In this document: positions 1 to 8,768 of the stretch, one piece after another
How the letters are laid out: the number at the start of each line of letters is the position of its first letter
Position numbering within the stretch: position 1 is the stretch's first letter
Notes under the pieces: model-generated
Told to the model about the DNA's origin: nothing
The model's database searches: none
The model's input: only the letters and a program-made list of their open reading frames with translations
Source: a bacterium
GTDB taxonomy: Bacteria; SZUA-182; DTGQ01
Reading direction: 5' to 3'
Length of the DNA: 64,000 nt
Assembly (NCBI GenBank): GCA_040755755.1
Contig: JBFLZW010000050.1
Location: forward strand, 1 to 64,000
Program-made: the position numbers and the translations under genes

Positions 1-6
1 TGGCAT
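1..6 (-). CDS. Start of a gene running off the left edge
   Basis: Only an ATG (minus strand, positions 6-4) and one further codon (CCA, Pro) lie in the window. On the minus strand an AAAGGAGTG ribosome-binding site at about 14-22 sits 7 bases before this ATG, which is why I call a start here. Nothing can be said about the product. The gene would be divergent from the small plus-strand gene at 109. Confidence 0.45.
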
Positions 7-108
7 GATAATCACTCCTTTCAGACCTTTTTTGATACCTCTTCTCTGGTACCAAGGATATTTTACCATGTCCGAACCTCTTTTTGTTTTCTATGTGGTC
101 GCGTATTT

Positions 109-390
109 ATGGCGACCTGTACTAAGCGGGCAAAAGAAGCTAAAAAAAAGTTAATAGAAATTCTGGGTAAGGATACAGAATGCCTGCAATTAATTGATAA
201 AAGCAAAAAGGTCGGAGATGAATCAGAACTATTGGAATTATACGAGACCTGTATTAAACGCGGATTAAAAGAACTTCCTGCCTCGCAAAGACGATATATT
301 CAAGAAGGGTTCTATCAGCCATCAGAAAAGGGCAGAAAAGCCTATATCGAGACTATTCTCTCGAGACTGCCACATAAACAGGCTGCTTAA
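109..390 (+). CDS. Hypothetical protein, 93 aa, basic and helical
   Basis: I do not recognise this product. The 93 residues are lysine- and glutamate-rich with leucine spacing that suggests alpha-helices, and there is no signal peptide or membrane segment. It holds two cysteines near the middle (in contexts TECLQ and ETCIK) and one near the N-terminus. No good ribosome-binding site precedes the ATG, so the start is uncertain. It is convergent with the MFS gene, 42 bases away. The coding-like composition and lack of any competing frame support a real gene, but with modest certainty. Confidence 0.5.
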   Translation: MATCTKRAKEAKKKLIEILGKDTECLQLIDKSKKVGDESELLELYETCIKRGLKELPASQRRYIQEGFYQPSEKGRKAYIETILSRLPHKQAA

Positions 391-432
391 TTATGAGGCA
401 GCATATACACCTGGCAGCCGCTCTATTCCGCT

Positions 433-1632
433 TTAGCCTGCCGCCCTGGCAGATGCCGCTGCCTGGACGAGCGCACACCCAAGCAGGGCAAAACCTGCCC
501 CCATGATAAAGGCGTATTGATAGCCCCATCTCTGCCATATCAGGCCAAAGATAAGGCTGGACGGTAACGAGGCAAGGCCGATTGCACCATGATAATAGCC
601 GAATGCTTTTCCCCTCAAAGCCTGCGGAGCGAATGAGGCCACCAGAGCCCGCTCGGCAGGTTCAGTCAGGCCAAAGTAAAGGCCATAGAGCAGAAAGACC
701 GTAATCAAAGCCATCCTGCCTTGTAAATAAGCAAACAGAAGATATATCCCGGCATAGTAAGCCCAGCCGGCAATAATCATGGATTTTCGGCCAAGGCTGT
801 CGGAAAGTCTTCCTCCGGCGTAGGTTGAAGCCATTTTCACCACGTGGAATATCGCCCACAACACCGCAGCTCCTGCCGCTCCCACGCCGGCCATGTTGAG
901 CCTGAGCAGGAGGAAGGCATCGGTGGAATTGCCAAGGGTAAAGGTGATGACTGCCAGGAGAAACAGCCTGAAACCGCTTCCCAAAGCAGCCCTTTGGTCA
1001 GTTTCCCCTTTGACCGGCCCCTTCTGGGGACTGGCCCCTCCAGGATCGGTTTCCTTCTCCCGGACGAAAAAGAGGATAATCACGATAACCATGACTGCGG
1101 GAAACGCGGACAGGAGAAACACCCATCGCAGCGAAAGCCCGAAACCCTTCAGCAGAAGGACTGCGGCCAGAGGACCAAAGACCGCACCAGCATGATCCAT
1201 AGCCCGGTGAAAGCCGTAGGCCCGGCCCCTGAATCCGGACTCAGTGACCTCGGCAATCAGGGTGTCCCGCGGCGAGGTCCTGATACCTTTGCCCACTCTG
1301 TCCATGAATCTCAGGACAAGAACCACAGGCCAGGCCGTGGCCAGGCCGATGAGGGGGCGCACCGAAGAGGACAGGCTGTACCCGGCAAGAATGAAGGGCT
1401 TTTTCTTCCCTGACCTGTCCGTCAGGTAGCCTGAAACAATTTTGAGGATAGCGGCTGTGGCCTCGGCCACACCCTCGATGAGTCCAAGGCTGAAAGCTCC
1501 TGCTCCGAGCACCGAGGCAAGAAATACCGGCAGAAGAGGATAGATCATCTCACTTGAGAGGTCAGTAAAGAAACTGACCAGTCCAAGGGCGATAACGGTT
1601 GGCGGGATGTGCTCAGATTTCAATTGTTTCAT
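433..1632 (-). CDS. MFS family transporter
   Basis: A 399-residue inner-membrane protein with about 12 predicted hydrophobic helices, the usual length for a major facilitator transporter. The N-terminal half carries the loop motif with SGYLTDRSGKKKP between helices 2 and 3 and a GKGIRTSPRDTLIA motif after helix 4; both are typical of drug/H+ antiporter-like MFS members. A charged, proline-rich cytoplasmic loop around residues 195-215 separates the two six-helix halves. The substrate cannot be told from sequence. It lies 43 bases downstream of the DUF364 gene on the same strand, so the two may be co-transcribed. Confidence 0.9.
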   Translation of the reverse strand: MKQLKSEHIPPTVIALGLVSFFTDLSSEMIYPLLPVFLASVLGAGAFSLGLIEGVAEATAAILKIVSGYLTDRSGKKKPFILAGYSLSSSVRPLIGLATAWPVVLVLRFMDRVGKGIRTSPRDTLIAEVTESGFRGRAYGFHRAMDHAGAVFGPLAAVLLLKGFGLSLRWVFLLSAFPAVMVIVIILFFVREKETDPGGASPQKGPVKGETDQRAALGSGFRLFLLAVITFTLGNSTDAFLLLRLNMAGVGAAGAAVLWAIFHVVKMASTYAGGRLSDSLGRKSMIIAGWAYYAGIYLLFAYLQGRMALITVFLLYGLYFGLTEPAERALVASFAPQALRGKAFGYYHGAIGLASLPSSLIFGLIWQRWGYQYAFIMGAGFALLGCALVQAAASARAAG

Positions 1633-1675
1633 ATACCGTTCTCAAAATCTATCTCAAAAAAAGAAGCCAGAAAAA

Positions 1676-2485
1676 TCACCCTCTCACCGCCACATTGACG
1701 AACCGCAGGAACGGGCGAAGCTGCCGGGTTCCTCCTCCTTCGGAGACAATCTGCATCACTTTACCCTCATCGAGAACAGCCGAGCCTCCAAGGTGAGTCA
1801 CCGGGGTTCCCCGAAACACTTCGGCACACAGGGGAGTTGAGGGTCCAAGGATAAGTACGTGCCGGGGGGTGCCCAGCCCGTTCAGCACTTCTTCCAGGGT
1901 GTCATTTAAAATGGAGGTTGCCGTAATAATGGCCACCGTGCACTCCTGCAATATCTTCCTCCTGATTTCCGTTTCCTGATCTTCGGGCAGATGGACCAAT
2001 GGCACACCCCGCATCGTCTCGTTCCGCTCGATGATGGACAGGGCGGCTCCGCTCTTCTCAATCCGCGAAACCAGGGGGGAGAAAAGGCCGATCATGGCCA
2101 CCTTGTCCTGCGGGGTCAGATTGATCAGCCCAATGGCGTCATTCTCCTCATCGTCAGGAGAGGATGTCATGAGAGGCGGCCCCGGAGCGATGAGGGCATT
2201 GGCTGTGGCCAGTCCCAGGGCTTTTTCCAGGGGATTTTTCCCTTCGACCAGGCGACTTAACAGGACAGATACCGAAAGCCCGGCCAGGTGTCCGGCTTCA
2301 GCAAGGACTGAACAGCAGGGCGACAGCTCACTCCGAAGTACAGCGGCCAGCCCTATCCGCCGCTCGCCCTCGATCCTTACCCCCACGTAGCCGAGCCCTA
2401 TTCTGACCTCTTCGACCCGCAGGTCCTCTCCTGCACTTGCGAGGTACTTATCAAGCCGACTGGCTATTTCTCCCGTTTTGATCAT
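1676..2485 (-). CDS. DUF364/DUF4213 family protein
   Basis: The product resembles the DUF4213-DUF364 family: an N-terminal enolase-like small domain (VEEVRIGLGYVGVRI) and a C-terminal Rossmann-like domain with GLINLTPQDKVAMIGLFSP and a final ILGPSTPLCAEVF followed by GTPVTHLGGSAV. Family members have been proposed to bind metals or metal chelates, but no reaction is established. I place the start at 2485 because a GGAGG lies 11 bases upstream; an in-frame ATG at 2515 would add ten residues but has no ribosome-binding site. Cysteines are few, so there is no Fe-S cluster motif. It is probably transcribed together with the MFS gene, and a metal-related transport role is only a guess. Confidence 0.8.
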   Translation of the reverse strand: MIKTGEIASRLDKYLASAGEDLRVEEVRIGLGYVGVRIEGERRIGLAAVLRSELSPCCSVLAEAGHLAGLSVSVLLSRLVEGKNPLEKALGLATANALIAPGPPLMTSSPDDEENDAIGLINLTPQDKVAMIGLFSPLVSRIEKSGAALSIIERNETMRGVPLVHLPEDQETEIRRKILQECTVAIITATSILNDTLEEVLNGLGTPRHVLILGPSTPLCAEVFRGTPVTHLGGSAVLDEGKVMQIVSEGGGTRQLRPFLRFVNVAVRG

Positions 2486-2598
2486 GGCAGATAATTCCTC
2501 CTTTTCCAGTAGCATATGTCAGTTTAAATCCTTTCTGGCTATTCTGTCAACGGTGATGCAGAGCAGGCAGATATTTTCTATATTTACTATTATTTCTT

Positions 2599-3114
2599 AT
2601 GGTGCTGGAAGGGCTTTCAGGGGCCTTTCCAGAGGCAATATCAAGTGCTTACCAGGTGATCAGTCAGTACGAAAACTTGACGAATGCTGAAAGATTAAGT
2701 ATGATATAAATAAAAATATGCCGATACCGGTACAGAGAGGTATTTACAACGAGCGAGCTTTTAAAAAGCCTAAATCAAGAATCGGATGAAGTATATCGAA
2801 CAGCGGAAAGACTTAAAAACAAGGATAAGGAAGAAGCTCAAGCATTTAAAGCAGAAATCCAGGAATTTATTATAAAAGAGGCGAGAACAAAAAAGCTGTC
2901 TTCATTAAGAGCGAGATCATCTTTGTTCATCCTGGGTATATCTATAATTATTTCAAAACTTTATTCTGAAAATATGGCTATATTGACTTTAGGTATGGCA
3001 GCGCCTGTTGTCCTTGTCAATATAATTCTTATATTTAAATCAGAATCAAATATACTGATCAAATCAGAAGAATACAAAACCCGGCTTACCCACCTGAAAA
3101 AGCGGGATATATAA
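2599..3114 (+). pseudogene. Broken gene for a small two-helix membrane protein
   Basis: One reading frame stays open from an ATG at 2599 to the stop at 3114 except for a single TAA at 2707-2709. The first segment reads as a helical stretch (contexts SSAYQVISQYENL and TNAERL). After the stop comes a charged coiled-coil-like region (about 2755-2920), then two hydrophobic segments around 2923-3050 separated by a short SENM-type turn, then a charged tail ending LKKRDI. After the TAA the first usable start is TTG at 2923, which would give only 63 residues with the coiled-coil removed. I read this as a formerly continuous membrane protein of about 170 residues, now interrupted; no family is recognised. 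Confidence 0.4.
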
Positions 3115-3207
3115 CCCCTCTCAACGTTAACTTCTTAACGCGCACTCAAGATTAAGCTTTCCCCCCGCTCCCTTGCTGCATCCGGTGTTTTTACCTTTGA
3201 TGAAGTA

Positions 3208-3236
3208 TTGATTTAGGAACGAGAGTCAGGTATAAT
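3208..3236 (+). promoter_or_regulatory. Sigma70-like promoter for the mltG-hisG run
   Basis: TTGATT at 3208-3213, a 17-base spacer and a perfect TATAAT at 3231-3236. Transcription would start near 3243, giving a leader of about 250 bases before mltG that contains a possible small ORF. Confidence 0.65.
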
Positions 3237-3385
3237 GATTGGATTAAAAGTCTGGCGAACACGAGATGAAATTCTCGGACGGATATACCATTTCCAGCCA
3301 AGCCCTTCGTTACAGCCACTACGGATGTGGGCGGTTCTTTAGCGGGAATACTTCCTTAAAATAACGTTTTGGCATAAATATCGGA

Positions 3386-3499
3386 ATGAAATTTAAAGTC
3401 AAACTGAAAAATCAGGCCCATACTTTTTGTCAGGCATTCCGAGAAGCATGGTGTAAGGATTTCCCGAAAGATAGATACTGGTATGGAACAGGGCAATGA
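3386..3499 (+). CDS. Possible 37-aa small ORF coupled to mltG
   Basis: An ATG-initiated 37-codon frame whose TGA (3497-3499) overlaps the mltG start codon (3496-3498) as ATGA. This is the arrangement of translational coupling. The predicted peptide is basic at its N-terminus (MKFKVKLKN), aromatic at its C-terminus (RYWYGTGQ) and has two cysteines. The upstream site is weak (CGGA only). It could be a regulatory leader peptide, a true small protein or chance. The overlap and the placement in a leader downstream of a good promoter are the only support. Confidence 0.3.
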   Translation: MKFKVKLKNQAHTFCQAFREAWCKDFPKDRYWYGTGQ

Positions 3500-4521
3500 A
3501 ATTTTCCGTAGGGCAGGGAAGACAGGTAAGAATCGGCAGGGGGGCTGTCACCTTTGTTGGCTTGACGCTTCTGATATTGCTTGCCATTCATATTTATGGT
3601 GCTCTCACTACGCCTCTTTACCTGGACGATCCGGAGGGGAAGATCATCGAAATCAAAAGGGGAATGAATATCAGTGAGATTTCTCTCCTTCTCAAAAAAG
3701 AGAAAGTTATTCGGGACGTCTGGTTATTTAAGCTGCTGACCAGGGTAAAGTATGGCATGGTGATCAAGGCGGGAGAATACCGGATGAATTCAACCATCAA
3801 TATCCTGCAGCTTCTCGACATGCTTGAGCATGGCAAGGCTCTGTGCCATAAGGTCACGGTGCCGGAAGGGCGCACTATCCGGCAGATTGCTGAAATACTG
3901 GCAGAGCGCGGTATGGCTGACGCGGAAAAATTTATCGAGACAGCCAATGATCCGGCTCTGGCCAGGCAGCTTGGTATTCAGGCTGAAAGTCTGGAGGGGT
4001 ATCTTTTTCCCGACACCTACTGCTTTACCAAAGGATTGCCTGAAAAATTGATTATCGAGGCCATGGTTCTCCGGTTTCACCAGGTTATTCCCAGGGAATG
4101 GGAAGAGCGGGCCAGGGAGATAGGATTTGATTTTCACCAGATTGTTACCCTGGCTTCGCTGATTGAAAAAGAGACTTCCTGCAAGGAAGAGAAACCTCTT
4201 GTGTCGGCTGCCTATCACAACCGGCTCCGGGACGGCATGCGCTTGCAGTGTGATCCGACCGTCATTTACTCACTGGCAAGCTTTGGCGGAACTCTGACCA
4301 AAGAGCACCTGTCGATTGATTCTCCCTACAATACCTACCGCATATACGGGCTTCCGCCCGGTCCTATTGCCAATCCCGGTAAAGATTCAATCTGGGCAGC
4401 CTTGCATCCTCTTAATATCGGGTATCGCTATTTTGTGTCAAAAAATAATGGAACTCATCAATTCTCTTTCACTTTAGAAGAGCATAATCGAGCTGTAGAA
4501 AAATATCAAAGGCGGAGGTAG
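3496..4521 (+). CDS. mltG: Endolytic transglycosylase MltG (YceG family)
   Basis: MltG cuts nascent peptidoglycan glycan strands in the periplasm and is thought to set glycan length. The 341-residue protein has a cytoplasmic basic N-terminus, one membrane segment at about 17-37, a LysM-like subdomain (about 45-110) and the YceG catalytic domain. The signature EGYLFPDTY is at 167-175, and the catalytic glutamate is E224 in [11 protein letters not shown], equivalent to E218 of the E. coli enzyme. The C-terminal [18 protein letters not shown] motif is intact. The gene starts inside the stop codon of a possible small ORF and is followed 4 bases later by hisG, so the two are likely co-transcribed although functionally unrelated. 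Confidence 0.95.
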   Translation: MKFSVGQGRQVRIGRGAVTFVGLTLLILLAIHIYGALTTPLYLDDPEGKIIEIKRGMNISEISLLLKKEKVIRDVWLFKLLTRVKYGMVIKAGEYRMNSTINILQLLDMLEHGKALCHKVTVPEGRTIRQIAEILAERGMADAEKFIETANDPALARQLGIQAESLEGYLFPDTYCFTKGLPEKLIIEAMVLRFHQVIPREWEERAREIGFDFHQIVTLASLIEKETSCKEEKPLVSAAYHNRLRDGMRLQCDPTVIYSLASFGGTLTKEHLSIDSPYNTYRIYGLPPGPIANPGKDSIWAALHPLNIGYRYFVSKNNGTHQFSFTLEEHNRAVEKYQRRR

Positions 4522-4525
4522 TTTC

Positions 4526-5395
4526 ATGAAGTTACGAATCGGGATTCCGAAAGGGAGCTTACAGGAAGCGACAATTGCCCTGTTTCGGAAGGCGGGATAC
4601 CATATATCGGTAAGTCAAAGGTCATATTATCCGGTAATTAACGATTATCAGATGGAAGCCATGCTTATCCGGGCTCAGGAGATGGCCATTTACGTCCAAA
4701 ACGGGGTCCTGGATGTCGGATTGACCGGCAAAGACTGGATACTGGAGCAGAACGCCGATGTACACGAGGTTGCCGAGCTGATTTACGGCAAGGAAGGTCT
4801 GGCTCCGGTCAAGTGGGTATTGGCTGTCCCGAATGATTCCGATATCCGGAGCATCCAGGATCTGGAAGGAAAGAGAATCTCCACGGAGCTGGTCAACTTT
4901 ACCCGGAATTACCTCCGGAAAGCGGGAGTCAATGCCGAAGTTCTTTTTTCCTGGGGAGCTACGGAGATCAAGGCCCCGACCCTGGCCGATGCCATTGTCG
5001 AGTTGACCGAGACCGGCAGCACGCTGCGGGCCAATAATCTTCGCATTGTCGAGACCCTGATGGAATCCACCACCCGGCTGATTGCCAATAAATCTGCCTG
5101 GAACAACAACTGGAAACGGGAGAAAATCGAAAATCTGGCCTGCCTGCTCCGGGGATCGCTCCTGGCTGAAGAAAAGGTCGGCCTCAAAATGAATATTACC
5201 CAGAAGGATCTGGACCGCATCGTTGCCCTGCTTCCAGCCATGCACACTCCGACCATATCGACTCTGGTGGATAAAGAATGGGTAGCCCTGGAAGTGGTCA
5301 TCGATGAAAAAGTCGTGCGCGACATCATTCCGGAACTGAAAAAAGCCGGAGCTACCGGGATTGTCGAATATCCCTTAAGCAAGGTGATTCCGTAA
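4526..5395 (+). CDS. hisG: ATP phosphoribosyltransferase, long form
   Basis: HisG joins ATP and PRPP in the first step of histidine synthesis. At 289 residues it is the long, homohexameric form, with two periplasmic-binding-like catalytic lobes and a C-terminal ACT-like domain (about 215-289, from [14 protein letters not shown] onward). That domain gives feedback inhibition by histidine without a HisZ partner. The N-terminus RIGIPKGSL, the GLTGKDWI segment and the PRPP-loop region ([23 protein letters not shown], read in two parts) are conserved. No other his gene is in the window, so histidine synthesis is dispersed in this genome. It ends 4 bases before the next kinase gene. Confidence 0.95.
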   Translation: MKLRIGIPKGSLQEATIALFRKAGYHISVSQRSYYPVINDYQMEAMLIRAQEMAIYVQNGVLDVGLTGKDWILEQNADVHEVAELIYGKEGLAPVKWVLAVPNDSDIRSIQDLEGKRISTELVNFTRNYLRKAGVNAEVLFSWGATEIKAPTLADAIVELTETGSTLRANNLRIVETLMESTTRLIANKSAWNNNWKREKIENLACLLRGSLLAEEKVGLKMNITQKDLDRIVALLPAMHTPTISTLVDKEWVALEVVIDEKVVRDIIPELKKAGATGIVEYPLSKVIP

Positions 5396-5399
5396 GGCC

Positions 5400-7331
5400 A
5401 TGCGAGAAAAGATTCTCATTGCCGAAAGTAATCCCCGGTTTCTGGGCAAGCTTTCAACCATTCTGATTCAGAATAACTATCAGATCATTGCCGCCTCGAA
5501 GCAGGATGAGTTGCTTGAGCATGTTCAGAAAGACTCCCCGGATCTTCTTCTCTGGAGCTATTCCATTCCCTTTCTGGATGATCCCGGCCTTCTGAAAAGC
5601 CTGCATCAGAACCATGAAAATACATCGATTGTTTTTCTGGTCAATCAGGAAAATGAATCCCGGATCAGGGATCTCATCTGCGACGGAGCGGATGACTATC
5701 TGGTTGAACCCTTCGACGATTCCCAGGTTCTGGCCGTTGTCGGCAATGCCCTGAAGTTTCGCCAGATCAAACTCAGAAACAAGATGATCTGCCAGGAACT
5801 GGTCAACGCCAATCAGAGGCTGTCCATCAAGACCCGGCAGTTTCAGGAACTGGTGGATTTTCATAACAGTATCCTGGAAAATATCAATGTCGGCATCTTT
5901 ACCATTGATTCCCGGTTTGCGGTCACGAGCTGGAATAAAAAGATTCAGGAATTGACCGGCATTTCCCGGGAAAACGCTCTGGAGAAAAACATCTTCTCCC
6001 TGTTTCCGGTTTTGCGCGAGGATAACCTCCACCAGCGGATATCTCAGGTTGTGCATCATGGAGGAACCACGGAACTGGGCCATATCTACAGCCTCAATCC
6101 GCTGGGCGAGCATGTATGCTGTGCCTATAAAATTTCTCCTATCCGCAAGAATGGAGAGATTCTGGGTGCGGTTCTCCTGGTGGATGATATTACCCAGAAG
6201 ATCAACCTGCAGCAGGAGCTTAACAAGACGCAGCGGTACTTGAGCCATCTGGTGGAAAACTCTACGGATGCCATCATCAGCTTCGATCTGGACGGAGTGA
6301 TCGTCACCTGGAACCAGGGAGCGGAGGCCATATACGGATACTCTGATAAAGAGGCGATCGGCAGGAAATGGGACATCCTCGTCCCCGCTCATCACCATGA
6401 TGAGGTGGGCCACCTCTTCAAATGCGTCAAAGAGAACAGCTCGGTCAAGAACCTGGAATTATCGATGATCAACCGGAAGGGGAAAGAAATTCCCGTTACC
6501 ATGAGTCTGTCCCTGATCAAGGACCCTCATGGTCATATCTTCGGATTATCCTGTATCTCCAGAGATCAGTCTGAAAAGCGCGACCTTCAGAACCAGCTCA
6601 TCCACACGCAGAAAATGGCTTCTCTGGGAAGCATGGCCGCAGGTATGGCTCATGACATCAATAATCCCCTGGCTTCAATACTCGCCTATGCCGAACTGCT
6701 GGTCAACAAGACGGAAAAAATCGGTTTTACCGAGCTGACCGGTCATCTGCTGCAGGTTGAGGAAGATGTCGAGCGGATCGGCAGCATGATCAGGAAAATG
6801 CTCTGGTACTCAAAACCATCTCCTCCTCAGCTCAGCCAGGCCAACGTCAACGAGCAGTTGAACAGAGCCGTGGAATTTGCCAATTTTCAAACCCCTCTGC
6901 GGGATATCAAGGTAGTTCGGGAATATGATCCGAATCTGCCGGATACCCTTATGAATACTAGAGAGATAGTCCAGGCCTTTGTCAATCTCATTACCAATGC
7001 CGTAAAAGCCATGCCGAATAATCAGGGGACCCTGACGCTCAAAACCTTCCAGCGGCATAACATGACTAATGGAGCTGATGAGATCGTGATCATGGTCAGT
7101 GATACCGGCATCGGCATTCCTGAAGAGAACCTTGGCAAAATATTCCAATACTGCTTCACCACCGGCGAAAGCACCGGCAAGGGAAACGGCCTCGGTTTAT
7201 ATGTAGTCAGAGCCATTGTCGAAGAAAACGGGGGCAATATCCAGGTGCAGAGCAAAGTAAATGAAGGGACGACCTTTACCATAACCCTGCCCATAAAAAC
7301 CGATGGAAAATCCAATCCGTTTCTTCAATGA
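5400..7331 (+). CDS. PAS sensor histidine kinase with degenerate receiver domain
   Basis: A soluble 643-residue kinase without membrane segments. Domains in order are a receiver-like domain (about 3-120), two PAS domains (about 150-265 and 280-400), a HisKA dimerisation helix pair with the phospho-acceptor histidine in MAHDINNPLASIL (about 420), and an HATPase with N-box (VNLITNAVKAMP), DTGIGIP and GNGLGLYVV boxes. The receiver lacks key residues: the phospho-aspartate position is S53 (after PDLLLW), the conserved lysine before PF is E103, and the usual threonine/serine is V81 or N82. It is therefore probably a pseudo-receiver used for binding rather than phosphotransfer. The target regulator is not encoded next door. 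It follows hisG by 4 bases. Confidence 0.9.
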   Translation: MREKILIAESNPRFLGKLSTILIQNNYQIIAASKQDELLEHVQKDSPDLLLWSYSIPFLDDPGLLKSLHQNHENTSIVFLVNQENESRIRDLICDGADDYLVEPFDDSQVLAVVGNALKFRQIKLRNKMICQELVNANQRLSIKTRQFQELVDFHNSILENINVGIFTIDSRFAVTSWNKKIQELTGISRENALEKNIFSLFPVLREDNLHQRISQVVHHGGTTELGHIYSLNPLGEHVCCAYKISPIRKNGEILGAVLLVDDITQKINLQQELNKTQRYLSHLVENSTDAIISFDLDGVIVTWNQGAEAIYGYSDKEAIGRKWDILVPAHHHDEVGHLFKCVKENSSVKNLELSMINRKGKEIPVTMSLSLIKDPHGHIFGLSCISRDQSEKRDLQNQLIHTQKMASLGSMAAGMAHDINNPLASILAYAELLVNKTEKIGFTELTGHLLQVEEDVERIGSMIRKMLWYSKPSPPQLSQANVNEQLNRAVEFANFQTPLRDIKVVREYDPNLPDTLMNTREIVQAFVNLITNAVKAMPNNQGTLTLKTFQRHNMTNGADEIVIMVSDTGIGIPEENLGKIFQYCFTTGESTGKGNGLGLYVVRAIVEENGGNIQVQSKVNEGTTFTITLPIKTDGKSNPFLQ

Positions 7332-7333
7332 AA

Positions 7334-7404
7334 GTGGTCAGTGGCCAGTGGTCAGTAAAAACGGTGGTCAGAAAAAGAGCTGATAACTTCAAACTGATAA
7401 CTTC
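7334..7404 (+). repeat. Short dispersed and tandem repeats between genes
   Basis: The gap after the kinase holds three copies of GTGGTCAG (7334, 7348 region and 7364) built as GTGGTCAGTGGCCAGTGGT. This is followed by a direct repeat of CTGATAACTTC at 7380-7390 and 7394-7404. The same GGTCAGTGG-type sequence occurs, inverted, before sbcC at 45006-45046. Confidence 0.6.
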
Positions 7405-7428
7405 TTTAATATCGAGGATACCTGCATT

Positions 7429-8595
7429 ATGAAGATAGCCATTGCCGAAAGACTGAATCAGCTTCCTCCCTATTTATTTGCCAAAATCGACGCTTTGAAG
7501 GTGGAAGCCATAAAAAATGGGGTGGATATTATCGATCTTGGAATCGGAGACCCTGACCAGCCAACCCCTCTCCATATCCGGGAGAAAATGAAAGAGGCCG
7601 TGGAAGACCGGGCCAATCACCGCTACCCGTCCTATCAGGGCCTGCGCGACTTCAGAGAGGCTGTAGCCCGGTGGTACCAGAGGAGATTCGGGGTCGATCT
7701 TGATCCTGATACCGAGGTGCTCTCGCTGATCGGATCCAAGGAAGGGATCGCGCATGTTCCGCTGGCCTTTCTCAATCCCGGCGATGTCTGCCTGGTTCCC
7801 GATCCGGGTTATCCCGTTTATCAGGCGGGGACTACCCTGGCCGGAGGGATCGTTCATCGCATGCCCCTCCTGCCGGAGAACGGATTTCTCCCGGATCTGA
7901 CAAAAATCTCTGATCCCACGGTGCTGCAAAAAGCCCGGCTGTTCTTTATCAACTATCCGAACAACCCCACTGCAGCCACAGCCGAGCCGGGATTTTTCCG
8001 GCAGGTAATCGACTTTGCCCGAAAGCATAATATCATCGTCTGCCATGACAATGCCTATTCCGAAATTGCTTACGACGGCTATCAGGCCCCGAGCTTCCTT
8101 CAGATCGAGGGGGCCAAAGAGGTGGGAATCGAGTTTCATTCCCTGTCCAAAACCTATAACATGACCGGCTGGCGCATCGGTTTTGCCGCAGGCAATGCCG
8201 AAATCATTGCCGCTTTGGGCAAGGTTAAAACCAATATCGATTCGGGAATTTTTCAGGCTGTCCAGAGGGCCGGTATCGCAGCCATGAACATGGACCAGGA
8301 ATGCGTCCGCGATATGTGCAGGCTCTATCAGGAGCGCCGTGATGTCCTCTGCCAGGGGCTCGAATCTCTTGGGTTTACCGTAGTGCGACCCAGGGCGACC
8401 TTTTATCTCTGGATCAAGGTCCCCGCAGGCACCACCTCCGAAGCCTTAACCCTGCGGCTTCTCAGGGAGGCGGGAATCATCTGCACACCGGGTACAGGAT
8501 TCGGCACCTATGGCGAGGGATTTATCCGCATGGCCCTGACCATCCCCAAAGAGCGAATGGCCGAGGCCGTGGACCGGATGAGAAAGGTTTTGTGA
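7429..8595 (+). CDS. dapL: LL-diaminopimelate aminotransferase
   Basis: A PLP-dependent class I/II aminotransferase of 388 residues, most like DapL, which converts tetrahydrodipicolinate straight to LL-diaminopimelate for lysine and peptidoglycan synthesis. Fold-type I motifs are present: NYPNNPTAA at 175-183, the aspartate in CHDNAYSEIAYDG (about 205-217), and the Schiff-base lysine K241 in HSLSKTYNMTGWRIGF. The N-terminal LGIGDPDQPTP and YPSYQGLRDFREAV are typical of the family. The start is the ATG at 7429. Other aspartate-family aminotransferases share these motifs, so substrate assignment is by overall resemblance. No other dap gene is near; lysC lies at 24 kb. Confidence 0.88.
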   Translation: MKIAIAERLNQLPPYLFAKIDALKVEAIKNGVDIIDLGIGDPDQPTPLHIREKMKEAVEDRANHRYPSYQGLRDFREAVARWYQRRFGVDLDPDTEVLSLIGSKEGIAHVPLAFLNPGDVCLVPDPGYPVYQAGTTLAGGIVHRMPLLPENGFLPDLTKISDPTVLQKARLFFINYPNNPTAATAEPGFFRQVIDFARKHNIIVCHDNAYSEIAYDGYQAPSFLQIEGAKEVGIEFHSLSKTYNMTGWRIGFAAGNAEIIAALGKVKTNIDSGIFQAVQRAGIAAMNMDQECVRDMCRLYQERRDVLCQGLESLGFTVVRPRATFYLWIKVPAGTTSEALTLRLLREAGIICTPGTGFGTYGEGFIRMALTIPKERMAEAVDRMRKVL

Positions 8596-8684
8596 GCATC
8601 TGCAAGTACCCAGCCTGAAGGGCAATGCCATTAAGTTAAGAGGCAGCGGAGTTCATGCCCAAAGCTCAGGGCACTGTTTTTTCC

Positions 8685-8705
8685 CCTCTCCCCTGGAGGG
8701 AGAGG
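8685..8705 (+). repeat. CCTCTCCC hairpin repeat
   Basis: A perfect 8-bp stem (8685-8692 with 8698-8705) and a 5-base loop, preceded by a run of six T and followed by a GGTGA-type tail. It lies in the 173-base gap between dapL and folK. The T run is on the wrong side for a plus-strand terminator; the motif looks like a common short intergenic repeat. Confidence 0.5.
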
Positions 8706-8768
8706 ACTGGGGTGACGTCCACAGTATTTACCGCGCCGTGTACTTCATAAAAACCAGGGAGAAAAATC

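Noticed and set aside
3235-3342. 35-codon ORF beginning within the TATAAT of the mltG promoter
   Set aside because: The ATG overlaps the -10 and would not be in the transcript; no ribosome site.
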